DNA from: Sinorhizobium mexicanum
GTDB lineage: Bacteria; Pseudomonadota; Alphaproteobacteria; Rhizobiales; Rhizobiaceae
Length of the DNA: 64,000 bases
NCBI RefSeq assembly: GCF_013488225.1
Contig: NZ_CP041238.1
Coordinates: 2,691,501-2,755,500, forward strand
Direction of reading: 5' to 3'
The notes below the pieces were generated by a model. It made no database searches and had not been told where the DNA came from. It was given only the letters and a program-made list of their open reading frames with translations. Of the stretch, positions 1-8,957 are shown piece by piece. The position numbers and the translations under genes are program-made. How positions within the stretch are numbered: position 1 is the stretch's first letter; the number at the start of each line of letters is the position of its first letter.

Positions 1-16
1 AACGGGATCGCAGCGG

Positions 17-253
17 ATGACGGAAGACGAACGGCAAGGCATAGAGCGCGAGATGCGTGAACTTTCGAAGGCGGCGGCGGAACTCGTGAGTGCGACGCGC
101 AAGGCGGATGAAAGCATGCGCAAGCTCGAAGACACCATGGCCGAGACACGCAGGACGCTCGTCGATGATCTCCGCACCCTCCTCCGCGCCGAACTGCAAG
201 CGCTGCAGCAGTCGCTCGATCAGAAGTTCGAGCGACTGCTGCGCGGGCGCTGA
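17..253 (+). CDS. small coiled-coil protein, function unknown
   Basis: A 78-residue protein that is almost entirely charged helix (rich in Glu, Arg, Lys and Leu, no Cys, no membrane segment), so a single long coiled coil is the likely fold. The ATG at 17 overlaps a TGA at 18-20 in the neighbouring frame, where the preceding residues read RDRSG; this ATGA arrangement suggests it is the last gene of an operon entering from the left edge. Its own frame is also open to the window edge, so a longer N-terminus cannot be excluded. I do not recognise a family; a structural or regulatory partner of the upstream gene is only a guess. Confidence 0.6.
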   Translation: MTEDERQGIEREMRELSKAAAELVSATRKADESMRKLEDTMAETRRTLVDDLRTLLRAELQALQQSLDQKFERLLRGR

Positions 254-352
254 TCCTTCTCGGGGGACCGCGTTGCCGTGAGCCGCGCCGAACTCCGATA
301 TGCTTTAGCGGAGAGCGCCATGTCATACACGATCTGAGAAAAGGGGGAAAAA

Positions 353-661
353 ATGTCCACTCAAGCACTGCTAATAGTGCACGCCGAAGTTCCCAATGAA
401 GTGGACCGAGCCCCGTTCGACAAATGGTACGATCGCCACATGCCAGACGCATTGCGCGTGTTTGGGGCGCTCCGGGCCTGGCGCACCTGGAGCCGAACCG
501 ATCCCTCGAAGCACACTGCCTTCTATGAGTTCCCCAGTTTGGAGGCGGCGAACGCCGCTATTCAATCGCCGGGCACAGAATTTGATGCCACCTGGGGCTT
601 GCGCGCGACACGCACGCGTGACGTTGTCGAGGTTGTTCAGCGGCTGCCAATTTCAAACTGA
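353..661 (+). CDS. small conserved protein, possible dimeric alpha/beta-barrel fold
   Basis: 102 residues, preceded by a purine-rich ribosome site (GGGGG about 6 nt before the ATG). The N-terminus has a beta strand (residues 4-11) followed by FDKWYDRHMPDAL (about 23-35), a pattern resembling the EthD-like or antibiotic-monooxygenase dimeric ferredoxin-like barrel, with the helix running into HMP. The second half has another strand-helix-strand unit around FYEFPSLEAANAA. No cofactor motif or signal peptide is visible. It stands alone between a coiled-coil gene and an empty stretch before the tRNA. Fold assignment is by pattern only; the function is not known. Confidence 0.65.
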   Translation: MSTQALLIVHAEVPNEVDRAPFDKWYDRHMPDALRVFGALRAWRTWSRTDPSKHTAFYEFPSLEAANAAIQSPGTEFDATWGLRATRTRDVVEVVQRLPISN

Positions 662-992
662 GACACTACCGAAAATCGTGCCAGTTCAAGCTGGGCAAGA
701 GGAAAATCGAACCGGGATCAGCGCTGTATTGCATGCCGCCAGCATCACCTAATGACCGATTGCGCTAAAACCTCGTCGTGGCGCATGGCGAAGCGGGCGC
801 GGCGATATATTCGGCGCTAACTGAGCCAACGTCGGTGATTGTAGCTGGCGGCGGACGCATCACGCCGGAAATCTTAAACCGGGCTCGGTGGAAGGGAAAA
901 GCGGGACCGTTGAGCCGCCGGCCCAGATACCGATTCCGCCAGTCGCGGCGCCTTTAGCCAAATCTATAAAACATTGGTCTTATTGAAGATTT
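662..992. other. gene-free stretch before tRNA-Lys
   Basis: About 330 bases without a supported gene on either strand. An open stretch on the plus strand around 815-955 translates but shows no start, ribosome site or recognisable motif. It lies at the 3' side of the minus-strand tRNA, the usual side for integrase-mediated insertion, but I see no integrase or direct repeat of the tRNA end. Confidence 0.5.
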
Positions 993-1068
<76 letters not shown>

Positions 1069-1330
1069 GTCCAGAACCGCGTCGCTGCGGTCTGGTGGGG
1101 CGTATAATGGCGTTCGCCCGGCTTGTCCAGCACCCTTTGCAAAATTTTTGGGAAATTTTTCAACGGTTCACAGCGTGGCCGCGAAGCCTGTGATGCGGGT
1201 GGCGTGCACGACGCCGCCTGGCCCTTTCCCGCTGTCGGGGCGGCGCCGTGTGTGCGCGAAACCGCTCACGCTTATCCCCGTCCCGCTCTAGACTGGGCTC
1301 ATCGGGTCGGGCTTCTGAAGGAGCAAGAAA

Positions 1331-1744
1331 ATGGCGTCCATGACGGTTGAATTGCGCAATGTCGAAGGTACGGAGGCGGCGATCGGATGGGCCGGCAGCC
1401 ACACGGTGGTGGTCGATCGGCCAGAGGGCAAGGCGGGAGGCCGCGGGCTTGGCTTCAATGGCGCGCAACTGTTGGCCCTGGCACTTGGCGGCTGCTTCTG
1501 CAACGACCTGCGTTACGCCGCGCACCAGATGGGCGCCGCCCTCGGCAAGATCGCCGTTAGCGTCACGATCGAACTCGAAGGCGAACCGTTGCTGACGACG
1601 GCCGCGGCCATGTCGGTCCACTGCGAAACGCTCGACGGCTCCGATCCGCAGGAGATCATCGACCGCGCCAAGGCTATCTGCATGGTCGCCAACACGCTGC
1701 AGAAGGGTGTTCCGGTGGCGATCCGGTCGGCTGCCGCTGCGTGA
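1331..1744 (+). CDS. OsmC-family peroxidase-like protein
   Basis: 137 residues, the usual size for OsmC/YhfA-type proteins that reduce organic hydroperoxides with a Cys pair in the cytoplasm. The family pattern is visible: the helix GAQLLALALGGCFCNDL carries Cys55 and Cys57, and a second conserved region ICMVANTL carries Cys117; Cys98 lies in the intervening strand. AAGGAGCAAGAAA precedes the ATG. The first catalytic position has a CxC rather than a lone Cys, which differs from textbook OsmC. Physiological substrate is unknown. It is monocistronic, with the tRNA-Lys gene upstream on the other strand and a repeat-rich spacer downstream. Confidence 0.88.
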   Translation: MASMTVELRNVEGTEAAIGWAGSHTVVVDRPEGKAGGRGLGFNGAQLLALALGGCFCNDLRYAAHQMGAALGKIAVSVTIELEGEPLLTTAAAMSVHCETLDGSDPQEIIDRAKAICMVANTLQKGVPVAIRSAAAA

Positions 1745-1833
1745 TCCCCGGATCGGAACCGGTGAAGGATGAAACCCGTGCAACAATTCAAACTGTTGCA
1801 TCAACCTTTTGCGCGCCACGGGCACCCCACCCA

Positions 1834-2010
1834 CCTCATTCCTGTGCTCGTCACAGGAATCCGGCGCGCTCAAGTCCTTGGGCGCGAGAGAATCATGGAC
1901 GTAACAGATGTGGAATCACAACACTGGCAGCCCCTGTGTCGGTGCGAGACGGAGTCATTCACGGCGCGGACGCGCCGTGGCTGGATTCCTGTGACAGGCA
2001 CAGGAATGAG
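1834..2010. repeat. paired inverted copies of a palindromic intergenic repeat
   Basis: Two copies of a roughly 28-nt palindromic sequence, at 1834-1862 and 1983-2010, stand in opposite orientation about 120 bases apart. Each contains its own hairpin (ATTCCTGTG ... CACAGGAAT) and together they are near-perfect reverse complements. The surrounding 365-base spacer (1745-2109) holds no supported gene. Another short dyad, GCAACA ... TGTTGC, lies near 1780-1802. Confidence 0.7.
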
Positions 2011-2109
2011 GGCCCGGCAGAACCTTGCCGTACCGCCACAAAGGAGATGCAGCACGCTGCTGTCACATATGAGCGCGCCCGAAAGGACATGCGGCGCACG
2101 GCCGCCGCC

Positions 2110-2919
2110 CTATCCCACTTCTACGAGCAGCGCCCGATGGTCGGAAACTTCCGGCTCTTCGACGACGTCGAAGTGGAGCACCTTCACCTCCGGCGTCACC
2201 AGCAGGTAGTCGGCGAAGCGGTTCTTCTTTTCATAGTGGGAGGTCCGGGTATCCGTGAAGCCGCGTGACGTCACGAGATCGGTAAGCCCGAGCTTCCCCA
2301 GCACCTCGAAGGTCTCGCTTCCCGGCAGGACATTGAAGTCGCCGCAGACGACCAGCCGCTCGTTGTCGTGCCGGACCCGCTCCACCAGGCCCACTAACGC
2401 CTCCGCCTGCGCCCGGCGCGCCGGCGTGTCCTCTTTGCCGGCAATGTCGCGCAGGCCATGCATATGGGCGATGGTGATGGTGAAGCCGTCCTCGTAGTTC
2501 ATCAGCCGCAGGCAGTGGGCGTTTCGCGCCCGCGGATGCGCGCCCCAGCCGTTGGCCGAGAAGCTGCCGTGGACGAAGTCGAGCGCCTGGCCGATGACCG
2601 GCAAGGACTTGCGCACGAAGGTCGCGAGCCCGAACTCGGAGTGAACCACATCCTCACCGTCGGAGAGCTCGCCCCTCGCCGTCGGGCAAAAGAACCCGTC
2701 ATGCCCCGGAAGCACGGCGGCGATCTCGGCAAAGAGATTGGCGCGCTGCGGCAGTTCGAGCCCGCGATCGCGGTAGATCAGCCAGTCGGCCCCACACGCG
2801 ACCGTGCGGGTCACTTCCTGCAGGCAGAGCACATCCGGGTCGATCTCGGCAAGATAGCGCAGCAGCGGCGCATGCACCCGGCCGCCCCAGGCGTTCAGCG
2901 AAACTATGCGCAATGCCAT
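2110..2919 (-). CDS. endonuclease/exonuclease/phosphatase-family protein
   Basis: 270 residues from the ATG at 2919, which has GGAGGA upstream (an in-frame GTG at 2940 lacks a comparable site). The EEP fold motifs occur in order: LNAWGG near the N-terminus, DVLCLQEV (metal-binding Glu), AHMHGL, VCGDFNVLPGS (catalytic Asp/Asn), and the C-terminal SDHRALLVEV (catalytic Asp-His). These proteins are Mg-dependent phosphodiesterases acting on nucleic acids, phosphoinositides or sphingolipids; the substrate here cannot be read from sequence. There is no signal peptide. It lies 53 bases downstream of the PhzF-like gene on the same strand and may be co-transcribed with it. Confidence 0.87.
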   Translation of the reverse strand: MALRIVSLNAWGGRVHAPLLRYLAEIDPDVLCLQEVTRTVACGADWLIYRDRGLELPQRANLFAEIAAVLPGHDGFFCPTARGELSDGEDVVHSEFGLATFVRKSLPVIGQALDFVHGSFSANGWGAHPRARNAHCLRLMNYEDGFTITIAHMHGLRDIAGKEDTPARRAQAEALVGLVERVRHDNERLVVCGDFNVLPGSETFEVLGKLGLTDLVTSRGFTDTRTSHYEKKNRFADYLLVTPEVKVLHFDVVEEPEVSDHRALLVEVG

Positions 2920-2972
2920 GCCTTTGCTTCCTCCGCACACCGATGAGCACGCACCTTGCCCTGAGATGAAGA

Positions 2973-3884
2973 TCAGATCGCCAGTTCGCCGCCCGCAACC
3001 TTGACCGCATGACCGCCGATACGGGCGGTCGCGATCTTGCCGCCGGCGATGTCGAGATGCAGGTGGATGAAGGATGGCCGCCCCATCTCCACCCCCTGCT
3101 CGATCAGGATCGGATGGTGCCCGTCGACCAACTCGTCGAAGAGGTTGATGGCGCCGGCGAGGGCAGCGACGGCCGAGCCGGTCGCCGGATCCTCCCGCAT
3201 ATCCGGCTTGAACATGCGGGCGTGGAAACGCGCCATGTGGTTGACGCCGCCGCGGCAGTAGAGATAGGCGTTGGCGAGCCTGCCTTCGGCCATCGGCGCA
3301 AGCTGTTCCCAGCGTTGCGCGTCGAACTCCACCGCCGCCGCCGCGCCGACGTCGTGCAGCGGGACCATGACGAAGGGCACGCCGGCGGTCCAGAACGAGA
3401 TCACGTGGTTCTCGAAGCCGATCTGCGTTGCCTTCAGGCTCAGCGCGTCGGCGATCGCCTGCTTGTCGAAGCGCGCGTCGAGCCGGCCCGGCTTGCGCGG
3501 CAGGTCGAACTCGGCAAAGGTCGCCTCCCCCGGCTTCAGCCGTACCGCCGAGCGCACCGGACCCACCCGTTCCTCGAGCACCTGCATCAGGTCGAGCGGC
3601 TCGCCGTAGTCGCCATGGTTGGCTTCCGCCAGCGCCACGGCGGCGCCGACGGTCGGATGGCCGGCAAAGGGCAGTTCATGCGTTGGCGTGAAAATCTTCA
3701 GCCGCGCCGAATGGGCGGCACTTCCCGGCCGCTGCACGAACACCGTTTCCGAAAGATTGAATTCCTGGGCAATCGCCTGCATGGCCCCGTCGCTCAGGCC
3801 ATCGCCATCGAACACTACGGCGAGAGGATTACCCTCCAGACGCTTCTCGGTGAAGACGTCGTAGATCGCGTAGCGCCGTGTCAT
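2973..3884 (-). CDS. PhzF-family isomerase
   Basis: 303 residues from the ATG at 3884 with GAGGGG upstream; an in-frame extension to 3959 is rejected because it translates a repeat element. The N-terminal [22 protein letters not shown] is typical of the diaminopimelate-epimerase-like PhzF fold, and NLSETVFV supplies the expected acidic residue (Glu46). The C-terminal half carries the DPATGSA phosphate/ligand loop. PhzF relatives catalyse suprafacial hydrogen shifts; most bacterial members, including this one, sit outside phenazine clusters and have no known substrate. No phenazine genes are nearby. Probably co-transcribed with the downstream EEP gene. Confidence 0.9.
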   Translation of the reverse strand: MTRRYAIYDVFTEKRLEGNPLAVVFDGDGLSDGAMQAIAQEFNLSETVFVQRPGSAAHSARLKIFTPTHELPFAGHPTVGAAVALAEANHGDYGEPLDLMQVLEERVGPVRSAVRLKPGEATFAEFDLPRKPGRLDARFDKQAIADALSLKATQIGFENHVISFWTAGVPFVMVPLHDVGAAAAVEFDAQRWEQLAPMAEGRLANAYLYCRGGVNHMARFHARMFKPDMREDPATGSAVAALAGAINLFDELVDGHHPILIEQGVEMGRPSFIHLHLDIAGGKIATARIGGHAVKVAGGELAI

Positions 3885-3906
3885 GCATTTCCCCTCGCCG
3901 GTGCCG

Positions 3907-4015
3907 CATGATTCCTCAAATCGGAACTGATTCAAGAAGAAAATCATGCAGAAATTCAAAATGCTACAGCGACCTGCGCCTCTTGATTGGACGCGCTGGC
4001 GCTATCGCGTGTGGC
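3907..4015 (+). repeat. three-hairpin intergenic mosaic repeat, copy 1 (plus orientation)
   Basis: A degenerate copy: the first palindrome is CATGATT ... AATCATG around an imperfect AAATCG/TGATTC core, followed by the ATTCAAAAT block, then CTACAGCGACCTGCGC and a GCGCTGGCGCTAT end. It resembles the mosaic (A/B/C-type) intergenic elements reported from Sinorhizobium. It lies directly upstream of the PhzF-like gene, so it could affect its 5' region. Confidence 0.8.
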
Positions 4016-4174
4016 TATGGAGAACCGACCAGCCCTTGCGAAGGAATCACACGCATTTCAAATGTCGTGTCGCACTCACGAAGTCATCCGCAGGCATCGC
4101 GGCGCTCCACGAAAGACCTTGCAATGCCATCGCGCGGGCGGCAAGGCAAAAAGCGCTACGCGCGAGCAAGCGCC

Positions 4175-5725
4175 TCACTGCGCCTCGGGCGTCGCCGCGC
4201 TGATCTTGATGGCGAACTCCGCGATATAGCCGAGCAAAGGCGCCGGGTCCTGGCTGTCCACGGCCACCGCCACATGGCCGTCCGGACGCACGAGATACGC
4301 GGCGTCGCGGCTCAAGCCCGCCTCTCCGGCGCCCGGCGTCCAGGCAAAGGCGTGGATCGGAATCCCGGTTGGGGCAATTGCCGCGCGGAAGGCCGGGCTC
4401 GCCGCGCCGTAGACGTGGATTTGCCAGTCGAGCGAGGAAAGCGGCGCGAAATTGTCGCCCTCGCCAACATCGGCCAGCCCCTCGACGTAGGGCAGCCGAT
4501 CGCCGCCGCGCACGCGCCCGGCCGCGCCGCGACTGAGGAAGCTGTCCCCATAGGCAATGCCGATCTGCGACACCGTCCTGAAGGCAAGCCGCGCGCCCGC
4601 CCTGTTCGCGACGAAGAGCGCGATCATCTTCGGCAGGAGGTAGCGCCGCCAGAGGCCGACGAGCGCCGAGCGGCTGGTGATCACCCGGAACACCTGGTCG
4701 GTGCTCTTGATCAGCCGCCGGGCAAACACGATCCGCTCCGGTTCGTAGCTGTCGAGCAGCCGTGCGTCCCCGCGCCCGCCAAGAACGGCGGCGAGCTTCC
4801 AGCCGAGGTTCACCGCATCGCCGATGCCGGTGTTCATGCCCTGCCCGCCGGCCGGGCTGTGGATATGGCCGGCGTCACCGGCAAGGAACACCCGGGCCAC
4901 GCGAAAATGCTCGGCAACCCGGTGGTGGAGCCGATAGGTCGAGAACCAGTTGACCGCGCTGACCGTGACGCCGGTGATCCGCTCGACCTCGGCGCGGATG
5001 GTCTCGAAGCCTATCGCCTCGCTCGCCGCGTCTGCGTCCGGCACGACGCCGATCAGCCGCACCGAGCCCGACTGGCGCACCGGCAGCACGATCGCGAATC
5101 CGTGCGTATCGAGGCTGACGTTGAGGCCGCTCGGAGCATTCCCCGCCTCGACGTCGGCAACATAAAAGCACTGCTCGTAGGTGCCGCCTGGAAAGCCGAG
5201 CTTCAGGCCGTGGCGCACCGTGCTGCTCGCACCGTCCGCACCACAGAGATAGGCGGCCCGGATGACCTCGCTTGCGCCGTCCTTCATGACCGTCGCGGTT
5301 ACGCCCGCCGGATCCTGCTCGAAGCCGACGAGTTCCGCCGGCCGCTCGACGGCAACGCCGGCCTTTTCGAGATGGCCGATCAGGATGCGCTCGTGGATGT
5401 CCTGCGGCAGCGCGAAGGCGAAGGGATAGGGGCTGAGCCCGGCGCCGAAATCGCCGAGCTTCAACGTTGCGGCGGTCCCCGAGGGCGTGCGCATGGCCAG
5501 CCGCTCCACTCGGATGCCGGCCGCCAGCGCGTCGTCCACGATGCCGAACTGGCGGTAGAATTCGAGCGTGCGCGCCTGCACCGCGATCGCCCGCGAGGTC
5601 TCGCCCGGCGCGGGTGCCTTGTCGATGATGCGGAGACCGACGCCGAGCCGCTTCAGCCACAGCGCCAGGACGAGCCCTGTCGGCCCGGCGCCGACGATCA
5701 GAACCTCAGTCTCTGAACTCGTCAT
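4175..5725 (-). CDS. FAD-dependent aromatic monooxygenase-like protein
   Basis: 516 residues from the ATG at 5725 (GGAGG upstream; a longer in-frame start at 5788 has no such site). The three diagnostic motifs of class A flavoprotein hydroxylases (PheA/TfdB type) are present: GAGPTG (residues 12-17, dinucleotide fold), CGADGASS (DG motif, about 160) and FLAGDAGHIHSPAGGQGMN (GD motif, about 280). A C-terminal thioredoxin-like domain typical of the phenol-hydroxylase branch follows. Such enzymes insert one oxygen into aromatic or polyketide-like substrates using NAD(P)H. No aromatic-degradation cluster surrounds it, so the substrate is open. Confidence 0.9.
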   Translation of the reverse strand: MTSSETEVLIVGAGPTGLVLALWLKRLGVGLRIIDKAPAPGETSRAIAVQARTLEFYRQFGIVDDALAAGIRVERLAMRTPSGTAATLKLGDFGAGLSPYPFAFALPQDIHERILIGHLEKAGVAVERPAELVGFEQDPAGVTATVMKDGASEVIRAAYLCGADGASSTVRHGLKLGFPGGTYEQCFYVADVEAGNAPSGLNVSLDTHGFAIVLPVRQSGSVRLIGVVPDADAASEAIGFETIRAEVERITGVTVSAVNWFSTYRLHHRVAEHFRVARVFLAGDAGHIHSPAGGQGMNTGIGDAVNLGWKLAAVLGGRGDARLLDSYEPERIVFARRLIKSTDQVFRVITSRSALVGLWRRYLLPKMIALFVANRAGARLAFRTVSQIGIAYGDSFLSRGAAGRVRGGDRLPYVEGLADVGEGDNFAPLSSLDWQIHVYGAASPAFRAAIAPTGIPIHAFAWTPGAGEAGLSRDAAYLVRPDGHVAVAVDSQDPAPLLGYIAEFAIKISAATPEAQ

Positions 5726-5802
5726 CGAACTTGCTTTTCCTCCGTGGGCCAGCGCGGACGAAGGCCCCATGCGTGCGCCCGCTTTCATGGACCGCCTGCT
5801 CC

Positions 5803-5870
5803 ACAGTTTTATCCTTAAATCGGCCAGGATTTAACGGGCGACGCAAAGGCCAAGCTACAGCGTTGCGTCG
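5803..5870. repeat. degenerate fragment of the mosaic repeat
   Basis: The stretch contains TTATCCTTAAATCGGCCAGGA and GGCGACGCAAAGG ... CTACAGCG, which match the first hairpin and the terminal block of the intact copies elsewhere in the window but in scrambled, incomplete form. It lies in the 230-base spacer between the monooxygenase and the divergent cyclase gene. Confidence 0.5.
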
Positions 5871-5953
5871 CGGACGGCGCAGCACACGACAGCCGCAACC
5901 AGGAAGCCTCGCCGCGGCCGACCGACATTTAGGACTTTAGCGATTGCTCAACA

Positions 5954-6835
5954 ATGGGATCGCACATAAACTGCAACGCGCGAGATGCGGTAGCAACGGG
6001 GACGGTGATGGCCATTTTCATGGACCGGCATGACCTCAAGGGGTACACGGCGGCCGATGTCGCCGAGGCGCATCGCAAGGATCTCGAAATCCAGGATCAG
6101 TACGGCGTAAAATTCCTCACCTACTGGTTCGACCAGCAGCGCGGCACCACTTTCTGCCTCGTCGATGCCCCGGACAAGGAAACCGCCCAGTGCGTGCATC
6201 GCGAGGCGCATGGCCATGTTGCCGGCGAGATCGTCGAGGTCGCGCTTTCGGCGGTCGAGGCTTTTCTCGGTCGCATCCAGGACCCGGAGCCGCTCGCCGA
6301 CCATCCGCAGGACAATAGCGACTGCGGCCATCGCGCCATCATGTTCACCGATATTGTCGGCTCCACGGAAATGACGGCGCGCCTCGGCGACCGCATGGCC
6401 ACCGAACTGGTGAGAGCACACGATTCGATCGTGCGCAGGTGCCTGAACGACTTTGGCGGGCGCGAGGTGAAGCACACCGGCGACGGGATCATGGCGTCCT
6501 TCGCGTCGACGAAGCACGCCGTCGAGTGCGCAACCGCGATCCACTGGGACTTCCGACGCTACAACAGCGGAAACGCAGAACCGATCCACATCCGCATCGG
6601 TATCGATAGCGGAGAGCCGGTCGAGGACAGCAACGACCTCTTCGGCACCACCGTACAACTCGCGGCCCGCCTGTGTTCGGCTGCCGCCGCGGATCAGACC
6701 CTTGTTTCGGAGAATGTGTACCGCGAGTTTGGCAGCCCTGACGCCTTCAGCGCGACGAAACGTCGGCGGCTCAAAGGGTTTTCCCGGCCTGTCGCAGCAT
6801 TCGAATGCACCCCGGCAGGGTCCGGATCACGGTGA
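5954..6835 (+). CDS. DUF4242-class III nucleotide cyclase fusion
   Basis: 293 residues. The first domain (about 19-100) matches the small DUF4242 ferredoxin-like domain, here MAIFMDRHDLKG ... REAHGH. It is followed by a class III adenylyl/guanylyl cyclase catalytic domain: IMFTDIVGST carries the metal Asp, HTGDGIMASF the second acidic loop, and the third loop reads FGTTVQLAARLCS. At the position of the usual transition-state Asn there is Gln, while the Arg of AARL is kept. An internal ATG at 6008 starts exactly at the DUF4242 domain and may be the true start; neither start has a strong ribosome site. Cytoplasmic, with no membrane segment. Product (cAMP or cGMP) is unknown. Confidence 0.87.
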   Translation: MGSHINCNARDAVATGTVMAIFMDRHDLKGYTAADVAEAHRKDLEIQDQYGVKFLTYWFDQQRGTTFCLVDAPDKETAQCVHREAHGHVAGEIVEVALSAVEAFLGRIQDPEPLADHPQDNSDCGHRAIMFTDIVGSTEMTARLGDRMATELVRAHDSIVRRCLNDFGGREVKHTGDGIMASFASTKHAVECATAIHWDFRRYNSGNAEPIHIRIGIDSGEPVEDSNDLFGTTVQLAARLCSAAAADQTLVSENVYREFGSPDAFSATKRRRLKGFSRPVAAFECTPAGSGSR

Positions 6836-6933
6836 TTGTGGATAGAGTCCAGCGCCTCATTGTACCGCCACACTACCGCGCGGCTTTCCGATGAAATGAA
6901 GCAACGGCCCGCGTCCCTCGAGGGCCAGCACCT

Positions 6934-7848
6934 TCACGTCATCAACGTGGGCAACCGGGCCGCCAGCGCATCGACCGCATAGCGTACTTTCAGCGGCAGA
7001 TGCGGCGTCTGCAGCCAGAGCGCATAGTTGTCGTAGTGAAGCCCGGGCTGGTCGGACAGCAGCGGCACGAGTGCGCCTGCCCGGATGCGTTCGCGGACGA
7101 GCCAGCCGGGAAGCCAGGCGAGGCCCATGCCGGCGACGGCAGCGTCGGCGATCGCATCGAGATCGTCGAGGCGCAGGCGGTTGAGCGGTGTCACCTCCGC
7201 CGGAGCACCATCGTCGCGCGGGAACAGCCAGGGGTGAACACGACCCGACCGGCTGTAGATGATGCCCTGGTGGCTGCCGAGATCCTCGATCTGCCGTGGC
7301 CGGCCGTGCCTGTCCAGATAGGATGGCGAGCCGCAGATGACCATGTGGTGACGCGCGACGCGGCGCATGATCGTCCCGGCGCGGTCGTCGAGATTGCCGC
7401 TGCCCGCCCCAAGGCTGCGGATCGCGAGGTCATAACCATCGCCCGCGAGGTCGGCGAAGTTATCGCTGAACGACAGGTCGAGTTCGAGCGCCGGATATCG
7501 CTCGGCAAGCTTGAGCAGGATGGGGACCACACAGCGCCGCCCGAACAGCGCCGGCATCGTGACCCGGAGCCGTCCGCGCGGCTCGGAAAGATGGTCGGCA
7601 GCGAGCGCATCCGCAGCCTCGGCTTCGGCGAGCACGACACGGCAGCGCTCATAATAGGCGCGCCCGAAGTCCGTCAGGCTCTGGCGCCGCGTCGTGCGAT
7701 TGAGGAGACGCACGCCGAGCCGCTCTTCGAGGAACCGGACATGCTTGCCGACCATCGGCCCGGACAGTTCGAGCGCGCTCGCAGCGGCCGCAAACGAGCC
7801 GAGGTCGACGGCTTTGACGAAGACGGCCATGCTCGCAAGGCGGTCCAT
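6934..7848 (-). CDS. LysR-family transcriptional regulator
   Basis: 304 residues from ATG 7848 with CGGAG nine bases upstream. The N-terminal winged helix (MDRLASMAVFVKAVDLGSFA ... LLNRTTRRQSLT) is the typical LysR DNA-binding domain, and the rest is a periplasmic-binding-like effector domain (about 90-295). It is transcribed away from the alcohol dehydrogenase gene at 7951, the classic LysR arrangement, so that gene is its most likely target. The 102-base shared spacer is AT-richer than its surroundings, but I could not define a single convincing T-N11-A box. Confidence 0.93.
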   Translation of the reverse strand: MDRLASMAVFVKAVDLGSFAAAASALELSGPMVGKHVRFLEERLGVRLLNRTTRRQSLTDFGRAYYERCRVVLAEAEAADALAADHLSEPRGRLRVTMPALFGRRCVVPILLKLAERYPALELDLSFSDNFADLAGDGYDLAIRSLGAGSGNLDDRAGTIMRRVARHHMVICGSPSYLDRHGRPRQIEDLGSHQGIIYSRSGRVHPWLFPRDDGAPAEVTPLNRLRLDDLDAIADAAVAGMGLAWLPGWLVRERIRAGALVPLLSDQPGLHYDNYALWLQTPHLPLKVRYAVDALAARLPTLMT

Positions 7849-7950
7849 ATTCAAAACTCCGGGTTTCTTCTGTCCTGCACATCAAGCTATTTATCCGCCA
7901 ATAACGCGTTGGCATAGCTCATTCAGTTCAATTGCTTTGGAGTTGCGCCT

Positions 7951-8940
7951 ATGGTCCGTGTCGTTCGCTTTCATAAGCTTGGTGGTCCCGAGGTCCTTCG
8001 CATCGAGGACGTCGACGTTCCGGCGCCAGGTCTTGGCGAGGTCCAAATCCGCGTCAAGGCGCTTGGCCTCAACCGGGCCGAGGCGCTGATCCGCGCCGGC
8101 GGCTATATCGAGACGCCCACGTTGCCCTCCGGTCTCGGCCTCGAGGCGGCAGGCATCGTGGAAACCCTCGGCGAAGGCGTGGAGAGTTTCGCACCGGGCG
8201 ACGCCGTCAGCGTCGTGCCGCCACCGTCGATGGTCCGCTGGCCCGCCTATGGCGAGCTTGCCAATTTTCCGGCGAGGCTCGTCGTCAAGCACCCGCCATC
8301 GCTCGGCTTCGAGGCGGCGGCCGCCGTCTGGATGCCCTATCTCACCGCCTATGGCGCGCTGGTCGACATCGCCGGACTGCGCCGCGACGATTTCGTCGTC
8401 ATCACCGCCGCATCGAGCAGCGTCGGGCTCGCCGCGATCGAGATCGCCAACAGGGTCGGCGCCACCGCGATCGCCGTCACGCGGACCTCCGGCAAGAAGC
8501 AGGCCCTGACCGACTTCGGCGCCGCTCATGTCATCGCCTCCGCCGAGGAGGATCTGGAAGCCCGATTGGCGGAGATTCCCGGCGCGGCCGGCGTGCGCGT
8601 GGTGTTCGACGCGGTCGGCGGCCCCGCCTTCGAGCCGCTGACGGCCGCGATGTCACGGGGCGGCATCCTCATCGAATATGGCGGCCTGAGCCCCGAGCCC
8701 ACGCCCTTCCCGCTCTTTGCCGTATTGAGCAAGAGCCTGACGCTGCGCGGCTACCTCGTCCACGAGATCATCTCCGATCCGGCGCGGCTTGCGGCGGCCA
8801 AAGCCTTCATCCTCGAGGGGCTGGCGGACGGTTCGCTCCGGCCGATGATCGCCAGGATCTTTCCGTTCGAAGAGATCGTCGATGCGCATCGCTTTCTCGA
8901 GTCGAACGAACAATTCGGCAAGATCGTCGTGACGGTCTGA
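7951..8940 (+). CDS. medium-chain dehydrogenase/reductase (quinone oxidoreductase-like)
   Basis: 329 residues. The N-terminal GroES-like half (VVRFHKLGGPEVLRIEDVDVP) and the downstream Rossmann half (VVITAASSSVGLAAIEIANRVGA, about 150) define the MDR superfamily. The zinc-ligand Cys cluster of alcohol dehydrogenases is absent, placing it with NADPH:quinone oxidoreductase or zeta-crystallin-like members that reduce quinones or alpha,beta-unsaturated carbonyls. SSVGLA stands where AGGVG is common. Likely controlled by the divergent LysR. It ends 17 bases from the convergent GFA-fold gene, with a GCGCGGCGCCGCGC palindrome between them. Confidence 0.9.
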   Translation: MVRVVRFHKLGGPEVLRIEDVDVPAPGLGEVQIRVKALGLNRAEALIRAGGYIETPTLPSGLGLEAAGIVETLGEGVESFAPGDAVSVVPPPSMVRWPAYGELANFPARLVVKHPPSLGFEAAAAVWMPYLTAYGALVDIAGLRRDDFVVITAASSSVGLAAIEIANRVGATAIAVTRTSGKKQALTDFGAAHVIASAEEDLEARLAEIPGAAGVRVVFDAVGGPAFEPLTAAMSRGGILIEYGGLSPEPTPFPLFAVLSKSLTLRGYLVHEIISDPARLAAAKAFILEGLADGSLRPMIARIFPFEEIVDAHRFLESNEQFGKIVVTV

Positions 8941-8957
8941 TCGCGCGGCGCCGCGCC

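Noticed and set aside
1123..1350. Plus-strand 75-codon frame before the OsmC gene
   Set aside because: Overlaps the OsmC ribosome site in another frame; no motif.
2973..3884. Phenazine biosynthesis
   Set aside because: The PhzF-like protein stands without any other phz gene; most family members have other roles.
3878..5716. 612-codon plus-strand open frame opposite the monooxygenase
   Set aside because: Antisense shadow of a high-GC gene; Arg/Gly/Ala-rich low-complexity translation with no ribosome site, while the minus strand shows all three flavoprotein motifs.
8943..8956. GCGCGGCGCCGCGC palindrome as terminator
   Set aside because: It has no loop and no U-tract; as a 14-bp GC palindrome it is expected by chance in such DNA.
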